Positions 33,813 through 43,560 of a DNA stretch of 64,000 nt are shown here, piece after piece. This DNA is from Chloroflexota bacterium (GTDB lineage: Bacteria > Chloroflexota > Anaerolineae > Aggregatilineales > J027), in the NCBI GenBank assembly GCA_016234595.1, contig JACRBG010000035.1:1-64000 (forward strand). Reading direction: 5' to 3'. A model generated the notes under the pieces. The model saw only the letters and a list, made by a program, of their open reading frames with translations. It was not told where the DNA came from and ran no database searches. The translations under genes were made by a program, and so were the position numbers. Every line of letters starts with the position of its first letter. Position 1 is the stretch's first letter.

Positions 33813-35300
33813 ATGACATTGCCGATGATAATTCAAGGTGGAATGGGCGTCGCAATATCCAATTGGCGTCTAGCCAAAGCCGTTTCCCAACAGGGACAAC
33901 TTGGCGTTGTATCTGGCACAGGCATGAGCCGGATTTTGGTTGCGCGCCTGATGGAAGGCGATAAAGAAGGCCATGTACGCCGCGCCCTCGCCCATTTTCC
34001 CAATCAAGACGCGATTGAACGTATCTTGAACACCTATTATGTCGAAGGCGGCAAAGACCCAGACGCACCCTATCTCAATGTCCCAGCGTATAGCCTTAAA
34101 CCGACTAAGGCGCTTGATATTCTGACCATTGTTGCCAACTATTTGGAAGTGTTTTTGGCAAAAGAAGGCCATAATGGGGTTGTAGGGGTCAATCTGCTAG
34201 AAAAAGTCCAGATGCCAAACTTGGCTTCGTTGTATGGCGCGATGCTGGCAGGCGTGGACTATGTTTTGATGGGGGCTGGTATCCCAATGCAAGTGGCAGG
34301 GGTGCTGGACAAACTAGCTAATCATGAATCGGTCAACTATCGGGTGGATGTGACCGGGGCGACGGCGGAAGATGATTATCGCATCTACCTGCATCCAGAA
34401 GAATTGTTCCCCGGCATTACCGAAAAAGTAGGAACACTAAAACGCCCAGCCTTTTTACCGATTATCTCCTCACTGGTATTGGCACAGGCTTTAATCAAGC
34501 GAAGTGAAGGCCCTATTCAGGGTTTTGTGATTGAAGGGCACATCGCAGGCGGGCACAATGCCCCACCCCGTGGCACCGTGACCTATAATGAATTGGGTGA
34601 ACCGATCTATACCAGCAAAGACAGTGTTGACCTCGATAAAATGAAGGCGTTAGGTCTGCCCTTTTGGTTGGCAGGTGGTTTTGGACACCCCGAACAACTG
34701 CGCACCGCGCTGGAAAAAGGCGCAGCAGGTATCCAAGTGGGCACGGCCTTTGCCTATTGTGCAGAGTCGGGCATGGCCCCTCGCAACAAACAAGCCGTAT
34801 TGGACAAGGTGTTGGCTGAAGATATTGTGGTACGAACGAATGCAGTAGCCTCGCCCACTGGTTTTCCGTTCAAGGTGGTGGATTTAGAAGACACCATGTC
34901 TGAACAAGAGGTTTATGAAGTGCGTAACCGTATTTGCGATATGGGCTTTTTGCGGACGATTTATAAACGCCCCGACGGCAAGATTGGCTATCGCTGTGCA
35001 TCAGAACCTGTTGACGATTTTGTGCGCAAGGGTGGTACGGCGGAAGACACCGAAGGGCGCGTATGTTTGTGCAACGCTCTTGGGGCAGCAGCAGGACATC
35101 CGCAAATTCGGAAAGATGGTTACGTCGAAAAAACGATTGTGACCTCTGGCAACGACTTGGTGAATCTCAAAGCGGTGATGAAAGACGGCACCACGCATTA
35201 TACGGCACAGGATGTGATTCAATATTTGCTGCGAGAGGTCGCCGCGGTGCAACCACAAACGGCACAACCACAATATGAGTATAGCAATCTTCAAGCCTAG
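33813..35300 (+). CDS. Nitronate monooxygenase-like flavoprotein
   Basis: This 495-residue FMN-binding TIM-barrel enzyme of the nitronate monooxygenase/FabK-like family begins PMIIQGGMGVAISNWRLAKAV. It has FVIEGHIAGGHNAPPRG with the catalytic-type histidine near residue 245-250, and LPFWLAGGFGHPEQL and AAGIQVGTAFAYC for phosphate binding. It is about 130 residues longer than classical NMO. The extra C-terminal part includes CASEPVDDFVRKGGT and VCLCNALGAAAGHPQ, as in the long YrpB-like subgroup. It oxidises nitronates, or acts on another unsaturated substrate; not resolved. The ATG follows GGAG at 9 bp. Confidence 0.85.
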   Translation: MTLPMIIQGGMGVAISNWRLAKAVSQQGQLGVVSGTGMSRILVARLMEGDKEGHVRRALAHFPNQDAIERILNTYYVEGGKDPDAPYLNVPAYSLKPTKALDILTIVANYLEVFLAKEGHNGVVGVNLLEKVQMPNLASLYGAMLAGVDYVLMGAGIPMQVAGVLDKLANHESVNYRVDVTGATAEDDYRIYLHPEELFPGITEKVGTLKRPAFLPIISSLVLAQALIKRSEGPIQGFVIEGHIAGGHNAPPRGTVTYNELGEPIYTSKDSVDLDKMKALGLPFWLAGGFGHPEQLRTALEKGAAGIQVGTAFAYCAESGMAPRNKQAVLDKVLAEDIVVRTNAVASPTGFPFKVVDLEDTMSEQEVYEVRNRICDMGFLRTIYKRPDGKIGYRCASEPVDDFVRKGGTAEDTEGRVCLCNALGAAAGHPQIRKDGYVEKTIVTSGNDLVNLKAVMKDGTTHYTAQDVIQYLLREVAAVQPQTAQPQYEYSNLQA

Positions 35301-35348
35301 TTAAACATAGAGTTCAAGCTGCTGTGCTGTATCTAGCGGTGGATATTT

Positions 35349-35379
35349 AAAACAAAAAGAGCGATTAATCAATCGCTCT
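35349..35379 (-). terminator. ftsK terminator
   Basis: A perfect 9-bp stem AGAGCGATT/AATCGCTCT with an AATC loop is followed on the minus strand by TTTTTGTTTT. It lies 47 bp past the ftsK stop. The plus-strand side has no T-run. Confidence 0.85.
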
Positions 35380-35425
35380 CAAAAATCTAACAGATGGGGA
35401 GTGGGGAATAGGAATGGAATATAGC

Positions 35426-38400
35426 CTATTCCCCACCTTCTTTTTCGGGAATGACCAAACGCGGTTTGGCACCACTTTCGGCAGGGCCAACGACCCCACG
35501 TTCTTCCATCAAATCTATCAGGCGGGCTGAACGAGTATAACCAATGCGGAAATGACGCTGCAACATGGAAATACTGGCTTTGTTGCGGCCCCGCACCAGC
35601 TTAACAGCCTCATCGTACAGATCATCCACGCCTTCCATCGCGTCATCATCACTGCCCATCTCGGCCTCTTCGACCTCTTCCCAGAACGTTTGCTGGCGGT
35701 CTTGCCGATTTTCGCCGTTACCACCGCTGGGAGGAACGGGTTGGCCCGTAGAGCGGCGATCATTAATGACCGGGCCGCCATCGGGACGACGCCCCACCCC
35801 AACAGGTTTGGCTGGCTCATCAAGAGGTGATGAGGACATAGGAGGACGTTCTGGCACTGAGCCCTTACCACCTTTTAAGGCGCGGGTACTCTTCCAGAAG
35901 CTATTGATACGATTGATCTCGTTGTCGGACAGATACACACCCTGCATACGCAAAGGTGCGGCGGCATCAGGGGCTTGGAACAACATGTCACCACGACCCA
36001 GCAATTTTTCAGCGCCGGGTTGGTCAATAATGACACGACTGTCCACCGATGACGCCACTGCAAAGGCGATACGGGCCGGGAAGTTGGCCTTAATTAGACC
36101 CGTCACTACGTCAACAGAGGGGCGTTGGGTTGAGATAATCAGATGGATGCCAGTGGCACGGGCCATTTGAGCAAGACGCGCCACCAAACGTTCCGTTTCA
36201 TCAGGAGCCAACATCATCAAGTCAGCCAATTCGTCAACAATCACCACCAAATAGGGCATTTGGGGTTGTTCTTGAGGACGCTTGCGGTTGAAATCCAAAA
36301 TATTGCGGGCGCCGAGGGTGGCAAACCGTTTATAGCGGTCATCCATTTCGCGTTGCACCCATTTCAGAACCCCAACGATACGTTCCAGATCAACCACCAC
36401 TGGAGCAACAAGATGGGGAATACCGTTATAGCCAGCCAATTCAACACGTTTGGGGTCAACCATAATCATCTGCAACTCATCAGGGGTATTTTGCAGCAGC
36501 AGACAACTAATGATGGCATTGACACAGACCGATTTACCAGAGCCAGTCGCACCAGCAATCAACAAGTGGGGCATCTCGGTAAGGTCGGCAGAAATTGGCG
36601 CACCGTCTACACGACGACCCAGCCCAATCAGTAATTTCGATTTCGCCACCTTGCGTTGATGAAGCTCAGACGCCATCACATCGCGCAGACTGACAACGGC
36701 GGTTTCGGCATTGGGGACTTCGATACCCACAAAACCCTTACCGGGGACAGGTGCTTCGATACGGATGGACTTGGCGGCAAGAGCCAACGCAAGGTCACGA
36801 TCTAAGGCAGCGATGGCGGACACCTTGACACGGGAACGCTGACCTCCGCGTTTCTCGACGTAGTCTGGTTCGACGCCGAATTGGGTAATGACCGGGCCCG
36901 TGTTGACTTCAATTACCTTGCCGGGAGCGCCAAAACTTTCGAGCGTGTCTTCAATGATATGGGCACGTTCCAACAAGATTTCTTGGTCAATCTTTTGCTC
37001 GGAACCCTCTTCAAGAATCGTCATAAAATCAGGGCGCACCCATTTTGAGCTCATTTCGCCACCCGCCCCATTGGATTTTTCAGGTTCCGCTTCGGGCTCA
37101 GGATGACGGGCAGCGGCGGGAGGTGCGGTTACGGCGGGCACTTCGTCGTCGTCGTCATCGTCCTCATCATCTACGGCACTGATTGGTTGAGCCACCGGGG
37201 GATGATCTCGGCGGGCTGTAAATGGTACGAGAGAAGCCCGGGCCGGGGTCGCGCCTGTAGCGGCTTCCTCACCTTCCCCTTCGGTAAATTCAGTCTTATC
37301 TAAATCAGGATTCGCACCCCCGATTTGTGGCGGGCGGGAAACTGGGCGACCGATTGGGCGAACAGCATGAACAGGCGGCACGATATTTTCGGTTTCACCT
37401 TCGGGCTGGTCAAAGGGATTTTGGCGCAAGAAACGTGGTTGGGCGGATGGAATTGCACCAGCGTCTTCATCCACAGGTACTGGGGGGGCAGTCTCGGCTG
37501 AGGCAACAGGTTCTGACGTTGCCGCCGATTGGGTGCTAATGGCAGGTCGCTCACCCGTAGCTCGGCCCAAGGGCTCGCGGCGGGGCACAAAATTGGCCCG
37601 TTGTGGTTTTTCACCTTCGGGAGTCTCGCCACCAAAAGCACGCTGGAAGTGGGACAGGCGGGCAGCTTCGTCGCCACCCTCAGTGGCAGGCCGTTCGCGG
37701 GCAATTGGTTCATTTGGTGGACGAACCGGCAGGCCACGTGGTTGGGCAGGTTGATCAGGCAAGGCAGATGATGTTTCCGGGTCATCCGACTTGGGCTGAG
37801 TCAAATCACTGGCAAGGGCCACACCAGAGGGATTAGCCGAAAGATCAGCCGCAGGTTTTTCAGATTCAACAGGCACAGCCGATGGGATCGGGGCTTCGCC
37901 AGTTTCGCGGCGACGGAAAAGCGGGGCATCCCCGGTTGGTTTGGCAAAAGGCCGACGCGGCAGTGCATCCGGCGAATTATCAGATACCGCTGTAATAGGC
38001 TGGGTCGCATTGGTTTCGACGACCTGCGTATCCTCATTCGAGGCATTTTCAGGTTGAGCAAGGCGAACTGATGGCGGTGGTGGGGACGAAGGACGATCGG
38101 CCCCACGACTGAATAAACCACCCGATTCGGCGGGTTGACGTCCGGGTAAATCACGCGGGGGCGTGGACATCGGACGGTGAGCGCCAGATAGTGGTGGCGT
38201 AGATTCAGAGTTCGGTTCGTCACTGGTTGACGTGGCGGCAGCAACGCCCATCATTGCGGCTTCAGCGGCGGTAAATTGCGGGAAGCCTCGGCGGACAGGC
38301 GTTAACGTTTCAGGGTTGGCAGGTGTGGCGGCAGGTTCACTAGGAGTTGCCTCCGTAGATGCAGGTTGAGGTGCCTCAGGAAGAGCAGACTCAGCGACAA

Positions 38401-41400
38401 CCGGGGCCGCTTCCACAACAGGTTCGGCGGGTTTGCTGGGTTGTTCGGCAGGAGACGACTCACTATTTAGCATGGCCCGTTCAGCCCGCGTCAAATCTGG
38501 GACACCGGGTCGGGGGGCCGCTACGGGTGTCGCGGGTTTTTCTGACACTGGAGGTTCAGATTTTTCAGGTTTAGGTGATGCAGCTTCGGCAGGCGTATCG
38601 GTGGATTTTGTATCAGTGGGAGTTTCACCACGCCGACCAAAATTACCGAAGCGACTTGGTTTGGCAGCTTCAGCCGCAGTCATACCTGCAACCACAGCCG
38701 CAGCCGCGTCAGTTGTACTTGGTGTATTGGTGGCTGACTCAGGTTCAGCAGGCTTCTCTGGCCCTTTGCGACTGGGGAGAGAAGGAACGCCAAAACGACG
38801 ACGGCTTGCTTGATCTTCAGCAGGGGCGGCTTCGTTCGCCTCCACAGGTTTACCAGCCGATTCAGGTCCATCAGATGGGGCAGATGATCGGCCAAACGAT
38901 GGACGCAGGCCGGGTAGGCGGCGACCACCAGCCGATTCATCACTAGTTGGCGTGGTAGAAGGTGCTGAGGTTGATGGGGTAGCACCTGTCGCCTCACCAG
39001 AAGCTACCGCCGGGCTTGTATTGCGTCCCGGTAGGCCGGGTATACGGCGGCCACCAGCCGATTCAGCCGAGGTCGGGATAGCGGTGGCGGTGGCAGGTTT
39101 ATCAGTAGATTCAGATGTCTCTGAACGCCCTCCAAAGCTGGGTAAGCGACGGCGCGGGCCAGTATCTTCAGCATTCTCTGATTGGGATGTTGCCGGTTTA
39201 GGTTGATCTACCGTCCGGGTTTCTATTGAGTCACGACGGGTAGTTGGAGCCATACCGGGAATATTGCTGGGAGCGCGTTTAGGAGTATCCCCATCGGTAT
39301 CGGCGGTAATTGGCTTATCGGTTGTGGAGGCGTCTTCTTTCTTACGCCCAAATAGGCCGCCCTCTTTTTCAGCACGTTTGGGAGCGTCACCATCAGTGGC
39401 AGCCGTAATTGGGGCATCGGTTGGGGCATCTTCTTTACGACGCCCAAAAACCCCACGTTTTGTTTCAGCAACTGCTACTGGTGCAGCAGGCGCGGCGGCA
39501 ACAGGGGCAACGGGCACAGCAGAAGTGGCAGGCACAACAGGCGCAGCGGTTCGACCCGTACCCTTACCGACATTGCGCTGTGGGCCAGTACTTTCTTCCG
39601 CAGCCAAGACTGTTGCGGCAACAGCCATCGCCGGAGCGGGTGGGGCTGGGGCGGCACTGGGGGCTGACGTGGCTACTGCCGGGACAAGGCCTTTACTTTC
39701 GGCATAGCGGGCAAGAGCGGCTTCACGCTTGGCTTGGCGATTGGCACGGGTGGTGCGAATATTGGTTGCCATCTTCCCAAAGGAGAGATCGAAAGCAAAT
39801 AATGTGCCAAGCCCCCAAGCAATTACCAATACAACTGGGACACCAATATCCCAGAAAAAACGCTCAAGGGCCATATAGATGACATGACCGATTACGCCAC
39901 CACCACCGCCATCCTGCCAAAGCGCTCGACTTTGGGCTTCAAGCGCTTCAATCGTGGGAACTTCATTCACGGTGGGGAACTTCGTCCACATTAATTCCCA
40001 CCATTGGAGAGTAGTCAAAAGGGTGACAAATAAAACGCCAAGGCCAGCAATACGGAAATAATCAATCTCGATGACTTTACCAAAGTGACGAATCACCAAC
40101 CAAAGGCCAATTACAAAACATACAGCAGGTATGACAATACGACCGAGGCCGAAAAACTGGGCCAAGAATTGGTCAAGATCATAGGTAAAACCTTTAGGAG
40201 AGCTTGAAAAGATAGACTCTAGTAAACCTGATATCAAGATCAAAAATCCGCCTAATAGCAGATAGCCTGCGATGTCTAATTTGCGGTTGTAATCGAGGCC
40301 GCGTGTGACATTACGGATACCCGTATCGGCGCGTTCAGGTAATCTGGCAGCAGTGGTCGTTGCTCGTGAGGTTTTCGCCGCTGCTTTAGGGTCTTTTTTA
40401 ACCTCAACCGTCCCTCGTTTGGGCGGCTCCTCTTTCCTTCGCCTGTCGTCAACCTTCTTTTTATCTTCTTCAGGGCTAGATTTACGACCAATGGAAGGTA
40501 CACCAAAACGGCGGCCACCCTCATCCTCTTTGGGCTTGGCATCACCACGTTTGGGTGTGTCGGTAGGAGCTTCTTTACGGCCTCCGAAGCCCGGTAACGC
40601 ACGTTTGGGTGCTTCAGGTTCCGGTGGTTTGGTGCCGGGGCGGGCTGGTGATGGCGAAATACCCGGTCGCGCGGGTTGTTGAGGGCTGGAACCGGGACGG
40701 GCAGGCGAAGCTATATTCGATGGGGAGCCGGGACGACCCCCTGATGCTTCCCCTGAACCCCCAATTGGTGGACGGTTGGGAGAAGATGGGCTACTGGGGC
40801 TAGATGGGCTGCCCCCGGCTGGGCGACCGCCAAAACTCCCTCCGGAGGATGGAGAATTACGATCAGGGCTACCTGAACCAGTTGGGCTACCGGGGCGACC
40901 GCCACTGCCACTGTCCGCATCCCGATCGCGACTAAAGGGTGAACCACCCCCACCGGGACGATCACCGGCTGGGCGACCGCCACTGCCACCGCTATCCGCA
41001 TCACGGTCACGACTAAAGGGTGAGCCACCCCCACCGCCGCCGCTGCTTAAACGGCTGCCAGAGGAACCACTGCCACTATCGGCGTCACGATCTCGATTAA
41101 AGGATGAACCACCACTGCCGCCGGGACGATCACCCCCCGGACGACCACCACTGCCACTGCCACCGCTATCCGCATCACGGTCTCGACTAAAAGGTGAGCC
41201 ACCTCCACCGCCGCCGCTGCTTAAACGGCTGCCGGAGGAACCACCGCCGCTATCGGCGTCACGGTCACGATTAAAGGATGAACCACCGCTACCCCCCGGA
41301 CGACCACCACTGCCACTTCCACCGCTATCGGCATCCCGATCTCGATTAAACGGCGAACCACCCCCACCGGGGCGATCACCCCCCGGACGACCGCCACTAC

Positions 41401-42178
41401 CACTATCGGCATCACGGTCACGGTTGAAAGATGAGCCACCTCCCCCACCAGCAAAGGGGCGGTTGCCTGACGGGCTACCCCCACTATCAGCGTCCCGATT
41501 GGTGCCAAATGTACCTGTACTGCGAGGGCTGGAAGGGGATGCGCCGGGGCGACCTCCACTATCCGCATCGCGGTCACGATTAAAGGGGCTACCCCCGCCA
41601 GCGGGTCGGTCACCACCCCCGCCGCTGCCACTTAATGGAGGACGGCCTGATGATGAAGGCGAGCGATCACCGGGTTTATCATCTTTTTTCTCATCTTCAC
41701 CAGAGCGACCACGGCCTAAGGGGTTGCTAAAACGGCGTGCGCCACCTTGATCTTCGTCTTTTTTCTCATCGCCTGCACCGGGGCGACGGAATCCACCGCC
41801 GCCGGGGCGTGAACCAGCATCTTTGTCCTTATCATCGCGTCCACCTCCAATGCCCCCAAAACGACGACCACTACTTTCGTCGGAAGCACTACTACTGGGA
41901 GGACTACCGCCCCCACTGCTAAATGGACGGCGGGCACCACCCGGAGGTTCGGCGGGTTTATCCCCACCACCGGGGCTACTAAAACGACGAGTCCCCGAAT
42001 CAACGGGTTTGTCGTCGGGTTTGCCTTTATCATCACCCCCACGCCCAAAACTAGGCGGGCCAAAACGACGCCCTGACTTATCTTCTTCTTTGTCGGGCGG
42101 GGGTTTGCTGCCGGGGCGACGATCCTTTGGACGGTCATCCCCTTCGTCGTCTTTATTACCGCGTCTGAAACCACCCAT
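35426..42178 (-). CDS. ftsK: Giant FtsK/SpoIIIE DNA translocase
   Basis: FtsK pumps DNA at the division septum for chromosome segregation. This copy has 2,250 residues; typical ones have about 750-1,330. Residues 1-630 are disordered, rich in Gly, Ser, Arg, Asp and Pro, with eight RDRDADSG repeats (about 195-428). About four membrane helices follow (633-800), then a second disordered Ala/Pro/Glu/Ser-rich linker of some 900 residues. The motor (from about 1715) has Walker A AGATGSGKS near 1878 and Walker B VIVDELADLMM near 1986. A winged-helix gamma domain ends it (about 2185-2250, SISMLQRHFRIGYTRSARLI). Start at 42178 (MGGFRRG) has AGG at 8 bp; the frame runs 27 codons further upstream. A terminator follows. 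Confidence 0.95.
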   Translation of the reverse strand: MGGFRRGNKDDEGDDRPKDRRPGSKPPPDKEEDKSGRRFGPPSFGRGGDDKGKPDDKPVDSGTRRFSSPGGGDKPAEPPGGARRPFSSGGGSPPSSSASDESSGRRFGGIGGGRDDKDKDAGSRPGGGGFRRPGAGDEKKDEDQGGARRFSNPLGRGRSGEDEKKDDKPGDRSPSSSGRPPLSGSGGGGDRPAGGGSPFNRDRDADSGGRPGASPSSPRSTGTFGTNRDADSGGSPSGNRPFAGGGGGSSFNRDRDADSGSGGRPGGDRPGGGGSPFNRDRDADSGGSGSGGRPGGSGGSSFNRDRDADSGGGSSGSRLSSGGGGGGSPFSRDRDADSGGSGSGGRPGGDRPGGSGGSSFNRDRDADSGSGSSGSRLSSGGGGGGSPFSRDRDADSGGSGGRPAGDRPGGGGSPFSRDRDADSGSGGRPGSPTGSGSPDRNSPSSGGSFGGRPAGGSPSSPSSPSSPNRPPIGGSGEASGGRPGSPSNIASPARPGSSPQQPARPGISPSPARPGTKPPEPEAPKRALPGFGGRKEAPTDTPKRGDAKPKEDEGGRRFGVPSIGRKSSPEEDKKKVDDRRRKEEPPKRGTVEVKKDPKAAAKTSRATTTAARLPERADTGIRNVTRGLDYNRKLDIAGYLLLGGFLILISGLLESIFSSSPKGFTYDLDQFLAQFFGLGRIVIPAVCFVIGLWLVIRHFGKVIEIDYFRIAGLGVLFVTLLTTLQWWELMWTKFPTVNEVPTIEALEAQSRALWQDGGGGGVIGHVIYMALERFFWDIGVPVVLVIAWGLGTLFAFDLSFGKMATNIRTTRANRQAKREAALARYAESKGLVPAVATSAPSAAPAPPAPAMAVAATVLAAEESTGPQRNVGKGTGRTAAPVVPATSAVPVAPVAAAPAAPVAVAETKRGVFGRRKEDAPTDAPITAATDGDAPKRAEKEGGLFGRKKEDASTTDKPITADTDGDTPKRAPSNIPGMAPTTRRDSIETRTVDQPKPATSQSENAEDTGPRRRLPSFGGRSETSESTDKPATATAIPTSAESAGGRRIPGLPGRNTSPAVASGEATGATPSTSAPSTTPTSDESAGGRRLPGLRPSFGRSSAPSDGPESAGKPVEANEAAPAEDQASRRRFGVPSLPSRKGPEKPAEPESATNTPSTTDAAAAVVAGMTAAEAAKPSRFGNFGRRGETPTDTKSTDTPAEAASPKPEKSEPPVSEKPATPVAAPRPGVPDLTRAERAMLNSESSPAEQPSKPAEPVVEAAPVVAESALPEAPQPASTEATPSEPAATPANPETLTPVRRGFPQFTAAEAAMMGVAAATSTSDEPNSESTPPLSGAHRPMSTPPRDLPGRQPAESGGLFSRGADRPSSPPPPSVRLAQPENASNEDTQVVETNATQPITAVSDNSPDALPRRPFAKPTGDAPLFRRRETGEAPIPSAVPVESEKPAADLSANPSGVALASDLTQPKSDDPETSSALPDQPAQPRGLPVRPPNEPIARERPATEGGDEAARLSHFQRAFGGETPEGEKPQRANFVPRREPLGRATGERPAISTQSAATSEPVASAETAPPVPVDEDAGAIPSAQPRFLRQNPFDQPEGETENIVPPVHAVRPIGRPVSRPPQIGGANPDLDKTEFTEGEGEEAATGATPARASLVPFTARRDHPPVAQPISAVDDEDDDDDDEVPAVTAPPAAARHPEPEAEPEKSNGAGGEMSSKWVRPDFMTILEEGSEQKIDQEILLERAHIIEDTLESFGAPGKVIEVNTGPVITQFGVEPDYVEKRGGQRSRVKVSAIAALDRDLALALAAKSIRIEAPVPGKGFVGIEVPNAETAVVSLRDVMASELHQRKVAKSKLLIGLGRRVDGAPISADLTEMPHLLIAGATGSGKSVCVNAIISCLLLQNTPDELQMIMVDPKRVELAGYNGIPHLVAPVVVDLERIVGVLKWVQREMDDRYKRFATLGARNILDFNRKRPQEQPQMPYLVVIVDELADLMMLAPDETERLVARLAQMARATGIHLIISTQRPSVDVVTGLIKANFPARIAFAVASSVDSRVIIDQPGAEKLLGRGDMLFQAPDAAAPLRMQGVYLSDNEINRINSFWKSTRALKGGKGSVPERPPMSSSPLDEPAKPVGVGRRPDGGPVINDRRSTGQPVPPSGGNGENRQDRQQTFWEEVEEAEMGSDDDAMEGVDDLYDEAVKLVRGRNKASISMLQRHFRIGYTRSARLIDLMEERGVVGPAESGAKPRLVIPEKEGGE
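40895..41600 (-). repeat. RDRDADSG coding repeats in ftsK
   Basis: Eight copies of F(N/S)RDRDADSG plus one degenerate copy (NRDADSGG) are spaced by 15-30 residues of Gly/Ser/Arg/Pro linker, with two near-identical longer blocks containing SSGSRLSSGG. The DNA repeats are diverged at third positions, so the array is not a very recent duplication. Confidence 0.9.
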
Positions 42179-42367
42179 CGCTACAACCTGCGTCACTTGT
42201 TCAACGGTAGGGAAAAAGGAGTGTGCTTGAAAAAAAGCTGAATATTGGATAAATATCACCCCTCACCCTTAATTTTACCATACAATCAAATTCGCACATG
42301 CGATTCGTTTACACTTCTAACAATTGAGATAACCTCATTTTGATGCGGTTCTCGGAGGAATTCACCG

Positions 42368-43492
42368 ATGTCTTCATCCAGATCCAATTATGAAAATATG
42401 CGGGGTGATTTTATTCTGCCTTTGTTAACATGGTATGAACAACACGCCGAAAATTTGCCGTGGCGGCAAACCCGCAATCCATATCACATCTGGCTTTCGG
42501 AAATCATGCTGCAACAAACACAAGTCGCCACGGTTATTCCCTATTACGAACGATTTCTGGCAAAGTTTCCAACGATTGCCGCGCTGGCAGATGCCCCGCA
42601 AGATGATTTGCTTAAACAATGGGAGGGGTTGGGATATTACAGCCGTGCCAGAAATTTGCAGGCCGCCGCGCAGCAAATTATCCAAAGTTTTGATGGGGAA
42701 CTCCCCCAGACCGCCACACAATTGCAGGAACTAAAGGGCATTGGGCGCTATACAGCAGGGGCAGTTGCCAGCATCGCATTTGATGAGCATGTACCGGTGT
42801 TGGATGGCAATGTGATTCGCGTGTTTAGCCGCTTGTTTGATAATGCCGAGGATGTGGCCCGACCTGCGACCATCGCCAAATATTGGGAGATGGCGGAACA
42901 ATTGATGGGGGATGTGCCAACAGGGCAAGCGGGCAATTACAATCAGGCCTTGATGGAATTGGGAAGGACAATCTGCAAACCGCGCAATCCCGATTGTGCG
43001 CATTGCCCGATCGCTAAATTTTGCTTGGCACGGGCCAATGGGACCCCAAATGAGCGTCCAGTCAAAGCCGCCAAAGCCAAAACGCCGCATTATGATGTGA
43101 CGTGCGGGTTGATTCGGAATACCAAGCGGGAATTGTTGATTGCCAAGCGGCGCGATAAGGATTTATTGGGCGGGTTGTGGGAATTCCCCGGTGGCAAGGT
43201 CGAAAGCGGGGAAACATTGGAGGCATGCTTGGCACGGGAACTGCATGAGGAGATGGGGATTACAGTTGAGGTCGGGGAGTTTTTGGTCAAAGTGCAGCAC
43301 GCCTATACTCATTTCAAAATCACCTTGTTTGCGTTTGAATGTGTGTTTGCCCCGACCAGTGCTGAACCGACTTGCCATGAATGTGCCGATTTTCGCTGGG
43401 TGAGTGAGGAGCGATTATCCGAGTTCGCGTTTTCAAAGGCAGATCGCAAGATTATTGAGGAACTCAACGAGCGTCCGCGTAGATTGTTGTAG
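42368..43492 (+). CDS. mutY: A/G-specific adenine DNA glycosylase
   Basis: MutY removes adenine paired with 8-oxoguanine. The 374-residue protein has the catalytic Glu45 (LSEIMLQQTQV), the helix-hairpin-helix GIGRYTAGAVAS, and catalytic Asp146 (VPVLDGNVIRV). The [4Fe-4S] ligands are Cys203, Cys210, Cys213 and Cys219 (C-x6-C-x2-C-x5-C). The C-terminal NUDIX-like domain, which reads 8-oxoG, keeps a full Nudix box (GGKVESGETLEACLARELHEEMGI pattern, about residues 270-292), which is often degenerate in MutY. The ATG follows GGAGG at 9 bp. It is divergent from ftsK. Confidence 0.96.
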   Translation: MSSSRSNYENMRGDFILPLLTWYEQHAENLPWRQTRNPYHIWLSEIMLQQTQVATVIPYYERFLAKFPTIAALADAPQDDLLKQWEGLGYYSRARNLQAAAQQIIQSFDGELPQTATQLQELKGIGRYTAGAVASIAFDEHVPVLDGNVIRVFSRLFDNAEDVARPATIAKYWEMAEQLMGDVPTGQAGNYNQALMELGRTICKPRNPDCAHCPIAKFCLARANGTPNERPVKAAKAKTPHYDVTCGLIRNTKRELLIAKRRDKDLLGGLWEFPGGKVESGETLEACLARELHEEMGITVEVGEFLVKVQHAYTHFKITLFAFECVFAPTSAEPTCHECADFRWVSEERLSEFAFSKADRKIIEELNERPRRLL

Positions 43493-43560
43493 TGCGGTGG
43501 TCAGTCAGGCGACAGGCAGGCGTATCTTCCACATTATGGAGGACGCGCTAGAATGGGAAT

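Noticed and set aside
40895-41600. Regular repeats that could be taken for a CRISPR array
   Set aside because: They are in frame within ftsK, vary at third positions, and have spacer lengths and linkers that encode Gly/Ser/Arg-rich protein; there are no cas genes.
37300-42250. Many long open frames on the plus strand and in other frames opposite ftsK
   Set aside because: They are low-complexity shadows (Pro, Leu, Arg runs) of a GC-rich repetitive gene, without binding sites or recognisable domains.
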